A stretch of DNA of 48,158 nucleotides, from positions 1 through 48,158 of the forward strand of contig JARBJD010000453.1 of NCBI GenBank assembly GCA_033064195.1, written 5' to 3'. Every line of letters begins with the position of its first letter. Within the stretch, counting starts at the first letter, position 1. The notes below the pieces were generated by a model. That model worked only from the letters and a program-made list of their open reading frames with translations. It was not told the origin of the DNA and searched no databases. Positions 10,206-21,627 of the stretch are shown here, one piece after another. Position numbers and translations under genes: made by a program. Source of the stretch: Blattamonas nauphoetae. Lineage: Eukaryota > Preaxostyla > Oxymonadida.

Positions 10206-11606
10206 TTAGGTCCTCTCGGATCTGATTAACCAATAGTGTCACGTCGAAACCGATGAATCCGCTTCCGGTCGGGACCGAGTGAGAGTCGGAGAGAAGGAGA
10301 GGGAGCCAAGGCTGTTTGATTAAGAAAGCGTCGCGGATGGTGACTTTGTTCCGCGGATGGTGACACTGTTCCGGGGATGGGGATTCATGCCCGTTTTGCG
10401 ACAGGTCCACTGTAACGATGAGATGAGAATGGAAGGGAGTTCATACAAAGTTAATCCTCTTCTTTGGAGAGTTGGTTCGTGTTCTTTTCGACGTCCACAG
10501 CCAAAATAGCCTTAGATGACAATTAAAGGAGATCTTGTTCTGCTGTGGCGAAGTGACGTTGATCGTCTATACCCTGGACTAACTTAATAATTACAGATTT
10601 GGTCCAGGGGTGGTGTGCAGGTTGACTTTCGTCAGTTTGAATGAAGTGTCAATGAAAATTCAAGAGTGAAGTGGATGAAGATAAAAGAGAAGACAAAAAG
10701 TGAAGTGAGGATCTGAGTTCACAAATGTGTTTTATGTAAAGATAAATCGAAAAAGAGAACAACCCTGTGATAATTTGTCGGTGAAGGACACTTTCGAAAG
10801 AAGAGACGCCATAGTTCACCTGAGTTGAGATGGTCAGTTGGTGTGATGTCATATCAAAGAGTCAAAAGAGAATGATCAAAAAAGAAGAGCACACGAGCAA
10901 TTAGTGATGTGAGAGACAGCGATTTGCTCGTCAGTGTTCTTTTCATCTTCATTCCTTTCCGCCGTGGACGATGTTCCAGTGAGTGGCGCACGAAGTGAGT
11001 GGAACTTCGGGCTGATCTCAAAATAAGGTGATGACAATTTGATTTCTTCCGATTTGGAATGTTGTGGAGTGGTCTGATTGTGAGATGAAGATGGTTTGTG
11101 TTTCTTTGTAGTCTGAAAGACTGAAGCGAGCTCATTCGGCTTCTTCATTGCGATTGGTGGAGGCAACGATATCGCAGGAGGAGTTTCTTGGTTAACTGGT
11201 GTCTGAATTTGGTTCCGTTCATCCAATGCATGTTCGTTGGATTTTTCCTCGTTCTTGGATGGCAAATAATCTGTAGTGAACGAAAATTATTGATTGGGAG
11301 GTGTAGGAGTGTCCTCTGTCACTCCCATTTTTGTGCTCAAAGGATTGATTCCGACTTTGAGAAGACTCCCCGTGGCGGTAGGCTCATCAGCGACAGGTGC
11401 CCCTTGAACGGACGGCTCGGATAAAAATGAACGAATGTTGGGGTTTTCGCTGGATATATCGAACTCATGGTCCCACTGAGCACCAAGATCCACTTCAAAG
11501 CCAGTTCTGCCTTCAGTGGACCAGGGATCCAGTTCGTCTTGCGTACGATTCTTATCAAGTTGAGGATGTGCTGTAGACAGAAGTCTCCTATTACTGATCT
11601 AGACAA
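10177..11606 (-). other. Minus-strand coding-like stretch, unrecognised
   Basis: Frames at 10177-10410, 10876-11265 and 11287-11606 have protein-like composition (Pro/Ser/Lys-rich). They lie in the same orientation as the decayed paralog of the 819-residue gene just downstream. Possible splice acceptors occur (for example TATCACAG on the minus strand near 10762), but I could not build a consistent exon chain. It could be the 5' part of the decayed paralog or a separate gene. Function is unknown. Confidence 0.3.
10717..10802. repeat. 86-bp direct repeat, copy 1
   Basis: It runs from GTTCACAAATGTGTT to CTTTCGAAAGAA and matches 11805-11890 with only a few differences. The copies are 1,088 bp apart in the same orientation, so they mark a past duplication or the ends of an inserted segment. 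Confidence 0.75.
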
Positions 11607-11969
11607 TTATTGATAAAAAGTAAATCGGACAGAAAGATAAAAGGTGTCAGTCAGAAACAATTGATCCCGGCTGGGTATGAAAAAAGGATAGGATCAACAC
11701 GAACTGCCACAGCTAAGATGTTGATTGGAGATATTGGGACATAGTGTCGTTGTTCGGGGGTGTCATTTCTTCCTGATTTGATGAACGATGAGTTTGAATA
11801 TCTTGTTCACAAATGTGTTATATGAAAAGATAAATCGAAAAAGAGAACAAACCTGTGATAATTTGTCGGTGAATGACACTTTCGAAAGAATGAATTGAAA
11901 AAGAGAACAAAAATACTCGTGAAAACGATCGTTTTGAAAGGTCGTTTTTATCAGGGACCGCTGAATCAT
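11607..11969. other. Intergenic stretch left of the mariner element
   Basis: Apart from the second copy of the 86-bp repeat I see no gene here. Confidence 0.5.
11805..11890. repeat. 86-bp direct repeat, copy 2
   Basis: This is the second copy of the repeat at 10717-10802. It lies 81 bp left of the mariner insertion. A shorter echo (GAAAAAGAGAACAA) follows directly at about 11897. Confidence 0.75.
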
Positions 11970-11971
11970 TA

Positions 11972-12009
11972 CAGGGTGTCCCAGACTGAACCCCTTTCTT
12001 TTTCTTTTT
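11972..12009 (+). repeat. Left terminal inverted repeat of the mariner element
   Basis: CAGGGTGTCCCAGACTGAAC followed by CCCTTTCT and a T-rich tail. It pairs with 13253-13290 in inverted orientation. Confidence 0.9.
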
Positions 12010-12145
12010 GCATTCACCACTTCACAAACCAGTTTCTCGCATTTCTTACACAGTTTTTGAACACTAGCTCACCAAAAAGTCGAATAACTGTGGAAATGAA
12101 GCGAATTTAAGGATTAGTTGCGAATGTTTAGCAGGTTTACCAAAG

Positions 12146-13247
12146 ATGCCCCCACGCCGCTCCTTGCACGATCTAATAAAAATTCTAATGACATGGGCGC
12201 AAACCAGGAACGCAGCAGAGGTCGTTCGACGGTGGGACGAACCGGATCCGCCAGACCTTGGGACAGTGCACGACGTCGTTGCGAGATTCCTTTCAAACGG
12301 ATCAGTCCTTCCTACAAAAAGAGAAACCATCGCACGTCCAATCCGAACCGAAGATGCTGTTGAAGAAGTCAGAGAAAGTGTAAACGAAAACCCCACACTG
12401 TCCATTCGTCATCGGTCCGTCCTCCTTCAGATCTCCAGAACAACTCTTGACCGAATGCTCCACGACCTCCAATTCCGTCCATACCGAATGCAAAGAATCC
12501 ATCTGTTGTACGATGAAGATTATCGTGACAGATTCGAGAAATTCACAAGAATCAAAACTGCTCTTGTTGAGGACGAAACACTCATCGATCGCATTTGGTT
12601 CAGCGATGAGTGTTCGTTTGACCTAACAAAAACGGTTAATACGCACAATGCGACATATTGGGCATCCACTAATCCACACTATCACGTTGAGCACCTCAAT
12701 TCTGGATTGTCGGTGAATGTTTTCGCTGCAATCAGTTCGCAAGGTATAACTGGGCCTTGTTTTTTTTGCCGAAAAGAATTCTGGAGTCGTCTACCGCAGT
12801 TTGCTCACTGAGTTCTTCTTCCCAGCTCTTCGCGCGAGATCTCATTTCGATACTCAGTACTTCATGCAGGATGGAGCTTCTCCTCATACAGCTATAGATA
12901 CGAGAACACTATTGAATCAAACCTTGCCGAATCGATGGATCGGGATGTACGGGCCGATGGAGTGGCCAGCGCGATCCCCCGACATGACACCCTGCGACTA
13001 CTTCTTGTGGGGACACTTGACTGACAAGGTGTACGCATCTTCCCCAGATACCATCGAAGAACTGAAGAATGCAATAAGAACGGAGATGGGACACATCCCA
13101 CTCGAGATGTGTCAAAATGCGGTTCGATCCTTCGCGGCCAGAGTGACAGTCCTTCTCGATCGGAATGGTGCGCATGTGGAATTACAACTGAGGGGCCAGA
13201 TTCTTTTTCACTTCAAAAAATTCGTTTTTCGTTCTTTAGTCTCTTGA
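12146..13247 (+). pseudogene. Mariner-type transposase, one frameshift in a T run
   Basis: The product would be about 366 residues, close to the family's usual 340-370. The N-terminal third is a helical DNA-binding region (start MPPRRSLHDLIKIL). The catalytic triad is visible: the first Asp in WFSDECSF, the second in FMQDGASPHT and the third in WPARSPDMTPCDYFLWG, with 36 residues between the second and third Asp, so this is a DD-D rather than DD-E type. The reading frame changes by +1 at a run of eight T at 12760-12767. Removing one T would join the frames, so this may be a sequencing error or a real recent inactivation. The start ATG at 12146 lies 174 bp inside the left end. Confidence 0.85.
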
Positions 13248-13252
13248 AATGT

Positions 13253-13290
13253 CAAAAGAAATAGAAAGGGGTTCAGTCTGGGACACCCTG
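13253..13290 (-). repeat. Right terminal inverted repeat of the mariner element
   Basis: This is the reverse complement of the left end, with the outer 28 bp or so identical. It is followed by the TA target site. Confidence 0.9.
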
Positions 13291-13292
13291 TA

Positions 13293-14009
13293 TCAACATA
13301 TCTGTGGTTTTTGGATGAAATCTATCGAAATATTCGGAATTAGGCCAAGACATCAATAATTGTTACGAGCGTGTGACGGAGTGGTCAAACAGTCACTTTT
13401 TTTCATGTGACATCGGATGGAACTCAAGATTATCCTTTTGCAAAAGAAATGATGATTATTGCTTTAAATCAATACAAAACCACCTGTTTGACTTCAATTT
13501 TTCTTTTTTTCTTGTTGATCAGACGAAAACATTTAATATGGGAGAAAAATGACACACATAATAAAATCATGCATGATGTGCGAATTGACGAACAAAAAGA
13601 TAAAATGAAACATCGAGGAAATGAAGAGCAATAAATACGTTTCCATTGCGCCTCTGTTTCTCTTCCTTTTCCATTGTTGCTTTCGGCTTCTTTCTTCGCC
13701 TGATTGCTTCGACACTTTGCAGTCCTGATATCTACTCCTCTTTCCTTTGCTTCTTTTGTTCTTCCCTTTGTTCCTATCCTCGTCTCTTTAATTCACTGTG
13801 TCGATGTGCTGACCTGTAAAAAGTGTGCTGCTTGGATTTCTGTCCTTCAAAATGACAATCCATGATGTGTCTGTCTGGCATTGACAACTCGATCAAACAC
13901 TGCTTCACAACACAATATCAACCAATGGAGCGTCTGTGCGGACAGATTCATCCAAAATCATGAACACTCTGTTGCTACTTCCCACATTTCAATCGATGTT
14001 CAGACGACA
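13293..14009. other. Intergenic stretch, no gene seen
   Basis: It is AT-rich in the first half and C/T-rich toward 13,800. Open frames are short and unconvincing. It contains the 3' flank of the minus-strand gene that ends at 14010. Confidence 0.5.
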
Positions 14010-16470
14010 TCACTGGCTCATTCTGCATGGTATCCCACTTGCTCTGTGTCGACACGCTGGCGTGCTCCATTCTCCATCTTTGATCGTTTTTGCTTCGTTC
14101 TCTGCTCTTCCGTTGTCAGGTGGTTCTGGATCTTCATTGCCATCGACATGTCCTCCAATCGATGCAACGAAGAACTGGCTCGACCACTTCCACAGAGTGT
14201 GCAAAACATCCTGAAGGAGATCTGAAGAAAGTTTCTGGAACATCTCCTCCAAAATAGGACTGCTTGCTTCGGAAGCATGTGATGATCTGAATATCTGCAC
14301 GGGTATCGAGACAATCCTCTGATATATGGAAAAGCAACTTCGGGAAGTGGCCCAGAATGTTCCGTTGAGTGCCTGTGCAATGAGCATCCCACACTGAAGA
14401 TCGCCTTCCCACTCTCCGCTGGCAAGAACAACAGGATCCCCTTCCTTGGCATCCATCGTGAGCATATTGCGACAACACACGGCTTCTTCCTCATCCACCA
14501 AGAGCGCGAGTTGCTTGCTCCAAGCGGCAAGACGGTGTTGGCGTTGTTGCTGGAGAAGAGCAAGTTGGGTTGTGACACTTTGAATGTGCTGGTGGTTGAC
14601 TTCAGAGTCGTCCATGAGTGGAGTCTCTTGCTTTCGGAGGAGGAAGGGGATGAAATGTGGAGATGTTGCGGGTGGGAGTGAGATGAGATGTGGTTGATTT
14701 TCACGTTTGCGGTTGATGACAGCTTCGAACAAGGCTTGAACCAGTTCCAACCATCTCAGAACTTTGCTGAGGGCGGAGACTGCTGTTTCGTGTGCTTTCA
14801 GGAAACTGTTGTCGTCCTTCCCACTGATTCGGATGCATCCCGTGAGAGCTTCAATACCCTGCTGCAAAGATGGGAAGGAGAGAGAGCCGAGCGGGAGAGT
14901 TGGAAAAGATGTTGACATGGCTGTTGGCATCTGTGACTGAGAGACTAAGCTGCTGACAATCTGGAGAGGAGTGGCTTCTGTATTGAAGAGAAGCAAGTTC
15001 TCCACCCATCATCTGTTTGCTTTCTGCGCAAACTGCAGGTGAAGATGTAGTTTCCGTTTAATGGACGATGCCTTCGGACAGATTCGATTTTAAGCATGAC
15101 AAAGAAACTGATTGTGGAGAGCAATGGGATTTGCTGTGATTTGTGAGAGAACAGGAGATGGCGAGGAAAATTGAATGTGTCAGAATAAAGACAATTATGT
15201 TTGTCTGTGCGAGATCAGATGCATGTCGTGTGGCCAGAATTGAACTTGCCATTCGTACACATCCTGCATGCCCTCCTCGCAGCAGTCCATCCATCCTTGC
15301 TTTAGCAGCTTCAACTCTTCAGGTTTTAAGAACCTAAGACGAGTGTATTGGAGAGTCCAGGGGAAGTGGTAGTCGGTCATGGAGATGGTGACAGTGTAGT
15401 TCATCAGATGGATCCAAAATCCAATTTTCTTCATCACAGCAAGAGATGAAGAATGATAATGCGAAATGTCGAGAAGATGCTGTTTGGGGAGAAGACGAAA
15501 TCGAAGTACGGTTGCAGTGAAAGCAGTGAGGTGTTGAGCACTTCCGCTGGGAGACGTCGCTGTTCCTCGAATGTCCCTCCATTTCGATAAGGATTGTTAT
15601 AAGGGAGATTAGCAAGAATAGTCACAAAAAAGATTGTGACAGTCTCCGCGTTGGCCAGAGAGAGTGGCAGAGGCTGAATGAGCGGATCTTGTTGGGACAC
15701 AACTGCTCAGCAGCTTGATTGCGGTGTCTGAGAGAGGGGGATGGGGAATGGACAGCAGCCATCCAACAACATCTTTGAATGTGTCCACAACGTCTCCGTC
15801 TTCACCGAAGAGAATCAGGAAATCGTTGAAACGAAACTGTGGATGGTCCTCTGGAGATAAACACGAAGAAACGAACGATCCGACCATTTCCAACATAATT
15901 GGATCGTGATGAGTCTGCAATGTGGTCTGAAAGTGGGTGAAGATCGTTTTAACGAAGGAGCTGATTTTTGGCAGGACTGCGGGGAGATGCGAACCCTAAG
16001 CAGATTTAAATGAAGTAAAAAACATCGAAATAATCACACTGATGGATTTGGGGAGTTTTGGGTCAGAGTTTGAATGCAAAACAGCGCCTTTTTCACGATT
16101 CGAGGTTTGTGGAACATTTCTGTAACAGGATCAGCATATCCGAGAATGTGCCCATCGCTCATTTGAACAATAATCTCTTCAAGAGCGACAACTTTCGTGA
16201 TCAGTGCGTTTAGATCAGTGTCGGACAGGATTGGCGACGAATGGTGGATTCTGTAACGCACAGCTGTTTCAGACAAATCTGACGGTGAAAGCTGGAATTT
16301 TTGGTGGAAGAGCAGCTCGGCCACAATATGAAATGACTGTGGATCTGTTGCCAGGAAGAAAGGGAGCAGAATTGAGAGATCCAATGTTGTTGACGGCTTT
16401 CGAACAGAGAAAGTTTCTGAAACTGTCACAACATGGCTTAAAATGTGCTGATATGAGCGAAGAGAAGAGC
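14010..16470 (-). CDS. Unrecognised multi-exon gene, helical-repeat-like (HEAT-type?)
   Basis: This minus-strand gene is spread over several frames. One junction is clear: an exon ending NSPNPS (to 16040), a 44-nt intron at 15996-16039 (GTGTGATT to CTTAG), then GSHLPAVLPKISSFVKTIF continuing in frame. The protein is rich in Leu and amphipathic helices, with segments such as FVSSCLSPEDHPQFRFNDF and LKPEELKLLKQGWMDC, which is reminiscent of importin or exportin HEAT proteins. That is only a resemblance. The final open frame (14010-15005) gives about 330 residues with a Gln-rich stretch (LALLQQQRQHR). Frame changes near 15706, 15450 and 15010 need further introns that I could not place with confidence. 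No good ATG is visible at the 5' end, which lies within 200 bp of the upstream gene's stop. Confidence 0.5.
15996..16039 (-). other. 44-nt intron (GT-AG)
   Basis: On the minus strand it runs from GTGTGATTATT to CTGCTTAG. Its removal joins two exons in phase 0 and bypasses an in-frame stop directly after the donor. Confidence 0.7.
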
Positions 16471-16652
16471 AGTCGTTGAATGATAAAGCTGTGTGGCGTA
16501 AGAAACAACAGGAATTGGAGCGAATGAGCACGGATGTGTGGATGGAAGAGCGGGTGGCTGAGTGCGAGAAGAACTTCGCCCAGAGTCTCGGACGGGATAA
16601 AATGAATTCAATCACGAATCACCTTCAGAAAGCTGTCCTTGAACTGTAGGCT

Positions 16653-19188
16653 TCACAGATCAATGTCATAATCACTCTCAGTTAAACTCCCTTTGTGAGG
16701 ATAATGATCTTCATTCAAGATTCCACTTTGATCGGTGACATTGTCGTCTCCTTCAGACATATTTGTGAGGATGGGTGAGCGAGCTTCTGGGGAGTTTGGA
16801 GAAAATGGACGGTCAATCCCACTGTGACCAGAGTTGGATGACAGGAATGAGTGAAGTGAATTTGAATCGTCGTCCTGTCCAGAGATTTGTCCAGACTGAT
16901 CGTTGTCTCCATGGTCAGCAGTTGGTTGAATTGAATACTGTGATTTTCCATCGTCTTGCCTGTTTGGTCCGTCACTCTCCTTCACTGTTTGGCTTGACGG
17001 ACCCACTCTGACCGCGAGAACACCACCCGTGGCGTTAGGAGCATTTGCATTTGGTTCATACTGTGCAGTTGGTTGTGAAGAATAGTTTGTGAAATCGAAG
17101 CTTGTGCTGTATTGCTCGTCACAGAAGCTCCAAGCAGCACCATCATCCGCTTGGATGGCCGTATCGTCTTCAATTTCATTCCAGACTGATGTGTTGGATT
17201 GTTCACATGCGCTGGGGAGGTGTTGGTTGAGGTCGGAAACACTGGGTGAGAATGGGGTGGAGAATGAAGGGATGTGTGAGCTGAGGTTGGAAAAAGTGGG
17301 TGAACTTGAATCACCAGTAGCCATCAAAGATGTGTCGCTCAGAGGAGGATAGGGTCCAAATTCGAAGAGATTGAACTCATCGATGATGCCTACCGGTTCG
17401 ATATCTTCAGGATTGCGGCTGGGCCTTTCCATCATTAGCTCTGTTGTGTTACCTCTGTCCCATGCAGAGTCATCGTTTTGATCATCCGGAAATAAGGGAT
17501 CGGCCGTCGGAGGATTTGAGAGAGAGCGGGAATTGAGTGATGACGTTTTCAATGATGAAGGCGCAGAGAGCGAATGAGGAGGGTCAGAAAAGGGATCAGT
17601 CGAAAGAAAGTGGGTGTTGAGGCTGAAAGATGTGGGCGAAATCGGGGAGAAGTCAGGCATCGAATCATCGTTCGTCGAGAGGCGCGTGAGATCGCTGATA
17701 GACTGGGTGGACGGATGGGGGGAGGGGGTGAGGAAGTCATCATTAGTCAATGAATTGGATGAGCTGAAGGTGTTGGATGATGGAGTCGATGGGGAGCTTA
17801 GTGAGAGGAATTGTGGTTTGGGTTCATATGTGTCGAGTTTAACGGGTTCGTCCAACGGTGGAGATGTGTGTCCATCGAATTGCGGAGGGGAACGTCCCTC
17901 TGATTCCGAAATATTGGGATGTAGGGGACTTGATTTCGTGTCTGTGATGACAGTGATTGGTTGTGTGATTTTTCCGAATTTAGGGACAAATGGTTTGACA
18001 TTGGTCGACATTATTTTTTTAGTGTTTGGTGTAGCCTCAACTGGGGGCTCTGGAAAAGTGATGAGAGTGGATGGGGTGAAGATCGGAGGAGGCGTACGAT
18101 CCTGCGAGAGAATCGGCAAGTTTTGAAGGTCTTGATCCAAACCCGGTGGAAAGGGAAGATGTACAAGCTTCGGAAAAAACTCCCGTGGAAGATGTTTCGG
18201 GATTTCTGGTTTTTCCGCCGTGTTGGCAAAGTGTGGTTGCGGGTCCAAAATATACTCGAGTTCAATCGGCCCCGTTTCAAGATTTGGAGGCAATAATGTG
18301 CGAATTCGTAATTTCTGAAGTTTAAGGGTCTTCAGAGCGTTTGCTTCGCCTCGTTCAGTCTCCGGGAAGAGGAGTGTGATCCTGGAGAGTGGATTGTCAT
18401 CATCCATTGAAAAACGGACTTGAGAGGCGCCTGTTGATTTTGTTATGGAGGAGGTGATATCACGAACTTGATCATTGAGTTGTGTGAGAGTTAGAGATGA
18501 CAGGTGGTTGGGGTGATCAGTTGTCTTCCCTGTCACTTTAAAGCACATGCACTGCTTGTAGTCGGTGTAAAAGTTGGCTATATTGTTCAATCTTAACTCA
18601 GAACGAGCAGAAAGTGCATTTTGACGTGTCGGGAAGACGATGAATCTGGAGATCGATGGATACGAGTTTAATCGGCTGTCGTTAATAAATTCGGCATGGC
18701 CCTGATACCTTTGATATATCATCTCCCGTCGATTGGAATGTTTAGGAGTTGTAGGGAAATTTGGGGTGACGACGAGACTTGTTGATCGGTTGGGTTTGGA
18801 CATGCCAACCAAATATGATTTCTGAAGGGGACCAGATTCATAAGGTGCAGGGAAGAGAATTGAATGGATAGGGTCTTTACAGATTTCATCTCGAATCGAC
18901 TGCGAAGGAAACTGAAAATATATATCGGTAGGATTATGCTTTGGTCCTTCGCTTTGGATTTGTATCCATTCGTAGGGAAGGATCTTATCACCTGAATACC
19001 GCCGAAAATAGTCTCGGATGGCACCCACCGTTTGTGATTTTGAAAAATGTGTTGTTGGAACGTCGTATACCAACACGATACCTGTGGAGTAGAAAGGAGA
19101 GAAATGGACAAACACTCTTCGGAAACTGGAAACAATCAAGAAGAAGGACAAAAATACCTTTGTCAAAGGGACGAGTCTGTTGTAACAT
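16653..19188 (-). CDS. 819-residue Ser/Pro-rich protein of unknown function, two exons
   Basis: Exon 1 is 19188-19158 (ATG, 31 nt) and exon 2 is 19081-16653. Removing the intron at 19082-19157 (GTATTTTT to CCACAG) gives one frame of 819 codons starting MLQQTRPFDKGIVLVYDVP. Residues 10 to about 250 look globular, with beta-alpha patterns (IVLVYDVPTTHFSKSQTVG, then FIVFPTRQNALSARSEL) that could be RRM-like; this is a guess. The remaining two thirds are low-complexity Ser/Pro/Asp/Asn, probably disordered. No membrane segment or signal peptide is seen once the intron is removed. A decayed partial paralog lies at 9765-10205. The gene's stop is only a few bases from the next minus-strand coding sequence. 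Confidence 0.7.
19082..19157 (-). other. 76-nt intron of the 819-residue gene
   Basis: It has donor GTATTTTTGTCC and acceptor CTACTCCACAG on the minus strand. The sequence stays open through the intron, so a naive frame would start at a TTG codon. Splicing instead uses a proper ATG at 19188 and shifts the frame correctly (total 2,460 nt of exon, divisible by three). Confidence 0.75.
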
Positions 19189-19210
19189 GCATTCAATAAA
19201 ACCGTAAAAT

Positions 19211-20210
19211 GTGAGACTGGACCTGTCGCAAAACGAGTCTATCGTCTCAAAACTCAACACGCTTAAATTTCGGAGTCGCGTTGGCGAAACGATTGAGTCT
19301 TTCGAAACGGGCCCATCGTTTCAAAACGTCGTTCTCTCCGACTTGAGTTTTCAATCAATTATCGCTTGGTTGGAGACAAGTGGTGCTCTATCATCAACCA
19401 TTTCTGTCATTGTTTCTCTTTGGAACGAACTACCGCACACAGTCGATTCGAATTACAAAAGTCATCATTCAAGATGGGTTAATTCAAGATTACCCTCTAA
19501 AAATGAAGCAATAGCTTTTCTTGCTCGTCGCCTTCAGTCTGCATTTCTAATCGAGATGAACGACATTGAGGAAGACATGTTGGGAATCACACTTGCCAGC
19601 ATCTCGTTCTCAATCTCGCCCATCTCAATTACCTCCCACATTCTCTCTCACTGTACATGCTCCGTTACGCTGATTTGATTCTTTCCAACGATTCACCAAA
19701 GCTTTATTGTGAAGTCAGCCGACCATTCGTTTTGATTGATGATGGACGGAAGATTATTTCGTCGAAAGAAAACAAATGCGAGATTCAGATGAGACAAGCT
19801 CTCCAAACATATATCAACGTGTCCTCACTCAACCACAACCTCATCATGAACCTCCTTGCCAAGAACATCAGGACGCGGAACCAACGATGGAATAGAACGA
19901 ATCGATACTACCCCTCTCTCTTTATCAGAACCAGTGCATAAAGGAGAGCGTTGATATGCACCAAGAGGGATCGCAAACATATCAAACATCAACACTGATC
20001 ATGGGACCATTTTTGTTCTTATCCTCGTCATGTGGGAAGAAAACTGGCTGAAGCCCATTGTGAACAAGAAGACGTGAATACATCTCTACGGATTGTGACA
20101 GGAGTTCAATTGAAGCTCGTGATGGGCACAGAAGTCCCAACTTATCGTCTCCTCTTTCGCCCCAAAGGCCTTATTCTTCGTCTCTTCAATTTCAAGTCTG
20201 TTTGTTCATG
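19211..20210 (+). pseudogene. Decayed coding region, unrecognised
   Basis: Three adjoining plus-strand stretches have protein-like composition but lie in different frames. The first covers 19211 to about 19590 (LSFQSIIAWLETSGALSS, then NEAIAFLARRLQSAF). The second covers about 19590-19941 (HLVLNLAHLNYLPHSLSL, then LRYADLILSNDSPKLYCEV). The third covers about 20020-20210 (HVGRKLAEAHCEQEDVN, ending FNFKSVCS). No splice signals explain the changes, so this is likely a pseudogene. I do not recognise the family. Confidence 0.45.
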
Positions 20211-20442
20211 ATTCTCGATTCTTGTACTCTTCATCATCTCGGTCCTTCGTTTCTTTGATCAATTCTATTGCTCTAACCTCCGATCACGTCATTCTTTCAC
20301 CAAAGGGACTTCTGACAGGTGTTTTGGAGAGTAGATCAAACCTTCTGATCCCGGTCAAAACAGGTGTTTTCTAGATCACAGAGAAGGCTGTTCTCAATGT
20401 AGGGTACAGTTTATACATTTTAAAAAAAGTAGGATTTTTGAT

Positions 20443-20685
20443 TTGAATAATATTGATTCCGAGAAAAAATTGAGCAAAATGAAGGCCTGGAGCGGCGTCA
20501 GTTTCAAAACAAAAATTGGTCTTTTTCAAAATTTCAAATTAGTTTGGTCCTCTCGAAGAGAAATTGAAATTCCCGATGATACTTTTGAAATAAAATACGA
20601 AGATGCACTAGACTTGGCTCAGATGCTTGTGATGGAGGAGAAAAGACAAGTGAAGTTGAACCAAGTCTCTGTCATTCTCTTCTAG
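20443..20685 (+). other. Short open frame, possible remnant
   Basis: This is a frame of 80 codons with charged, helical composition (MKAWSGVSFKTKIGLFQNF, then EIEIPDDTFEIKYEDAL). It ends four bases before the left arm of the inverted repeat at 20689. The first in-frame ATG is at about 20479. It could be an exon or a remnant of the decayed region upstream. Confidence 0.3.
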
Positions 20686-20688
20686 TCC

Positions 20689-20894
20689 TTTTCGACTTTT
20701 GCTCTTGTGCAAATGGTTCACAACGGTTTTAAACGGTCTGCCATCCACTTATGACATTCATGATTCTCTTTTCATTGCACATTTCCTCAACGCAAATAAC
20801 CTGAACTCGATCTCCTTCTCTTTTCTTTGATTCTCCTTCTCATCTTGATTTTCTTTCATTAATGCCCATTTTTCTTTCATTTTTCGAAATTCAT
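20689..20894 (+). repeat. 206-bp inverted repeat, left arm
   Basis: It matches the reverse complement of 21240-21445 with only about two mismatches over 206 bp. It runs from TTTTCGACTTTTGCTCTTGT to TTTTTCGAAATTCAT. Confidence 0.93.
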
Positions 20895-21239
20895 TTCGAT
20901 AGGTGCATATCTTTCTCGGTTTTCAGGTCTCCAACTCATGATTGTTGCCACTCTCTTCATGGTCATTTTATCTCTCTTCCGAGTTGTTCATTGAGTCTCA
21001 TTCATGACATACCAGTCTTTTCTTGTCTCAATCCTACTTGCATCCTCACAGGATCATCGTCCCAAACGCACCCCGATCTCACTCCGCCACATCCATTCGT
21101 TTCTGTCTCCTCTAACAACGACCAGTCTATTTTTACCTTTCATAGGATTCACCACACATTTTTGAACCTTCATATGTGGATCCTTGTCGAAGAAGAGGTG
21201 TCCTTCTTCCAAGCACTCCTTAGAGAAGAAAAATCAACT

Positions 21240-21445
21240 ATGAATTTCGAAAAATGAAAGAACAATGGGCATTAATGAAAGAAAATCAAGATGAGAAGGA
21301 GAATCAAAGAAAAAAGAAGGAGATCGAGTTCAGGTTATTTGCGTTGAGGAAATGTGCAATGAAAAGAGAATCATGAATGTCATAAGTGGATGGCAGACCG
21401 TTTAAAACCGTTGTGAACCATTTGCACAAGAGCAAAAGTCGAAAA
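21240..21445 (-). repeat. 206-bp inverted repeat, right arm
   Basis: This is the reverse complement of 20689-20894. The loop between the arms is 345 bp. A transcript through both arms would form a long double-stranded hairpin. No target-site duplication or transposase is visible at the outer ends. Confidence 0.93.
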
Positions 21446-21627
21446 AAGTTGAAATAGAACGACTCAGAATTGATCAGAAAAATGTGAATTATGGTTGAAC
21501 CTGTGAATTGAGGATATCGGAAAAGGACGTATAGGTGCATTTCACACATGATACCGATTCTTATCAGCGCTTTTTGTTGGAAAATGGAAAATTATACACG
21601 ATAACGTCTCGACAACCATTCATGATC

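Larger units (their letters stand above)
11970..13292 (+). mobile_element. Tc1/mariner-type DNA transposon with TA target-site duplication
   Basis: The element proper is 11972-13290 (1,319 bp). Both ends carry an inverted repeat starting CAGGGTGTCCCAGACTGAAC, identical for about 28 bp and similar for some ten more. A TA dinucleotide flanks each end (11970-11971 and 13291-13292), the signature target site of this superfamily. One transposase gene fills the interior. Matching ends and a nearly open transposase suggest a recent insertion. Confidence 0.93.

Noticed and set aside
10177-10410. Possible kinase C-lobe end (an RDAFLIKQPWLP segment on the minus strand)
   Set aside because: Only about twelve residues resemble the end of a kinase domain; no other kinase motif lies nearby.
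18018-18941. Plus-strand frames over 17,600-18,300 and 16,800-17,350
   Set aside because: They are antisense shadows of the Ser/Pro-rich gene: Gly/Val/Glu-rich from reverse-read Ser/Pro codons, with no start context of their own.
19158-19196. An 847-codon single-exon reading of the Ser/Pro-rich gene starting at 19196
   Set aside because: It would start with TTG and include a hydrophobic stretch that is really intron sequence. The two-exon model has an ATG, GT-AG borders and correct phase.
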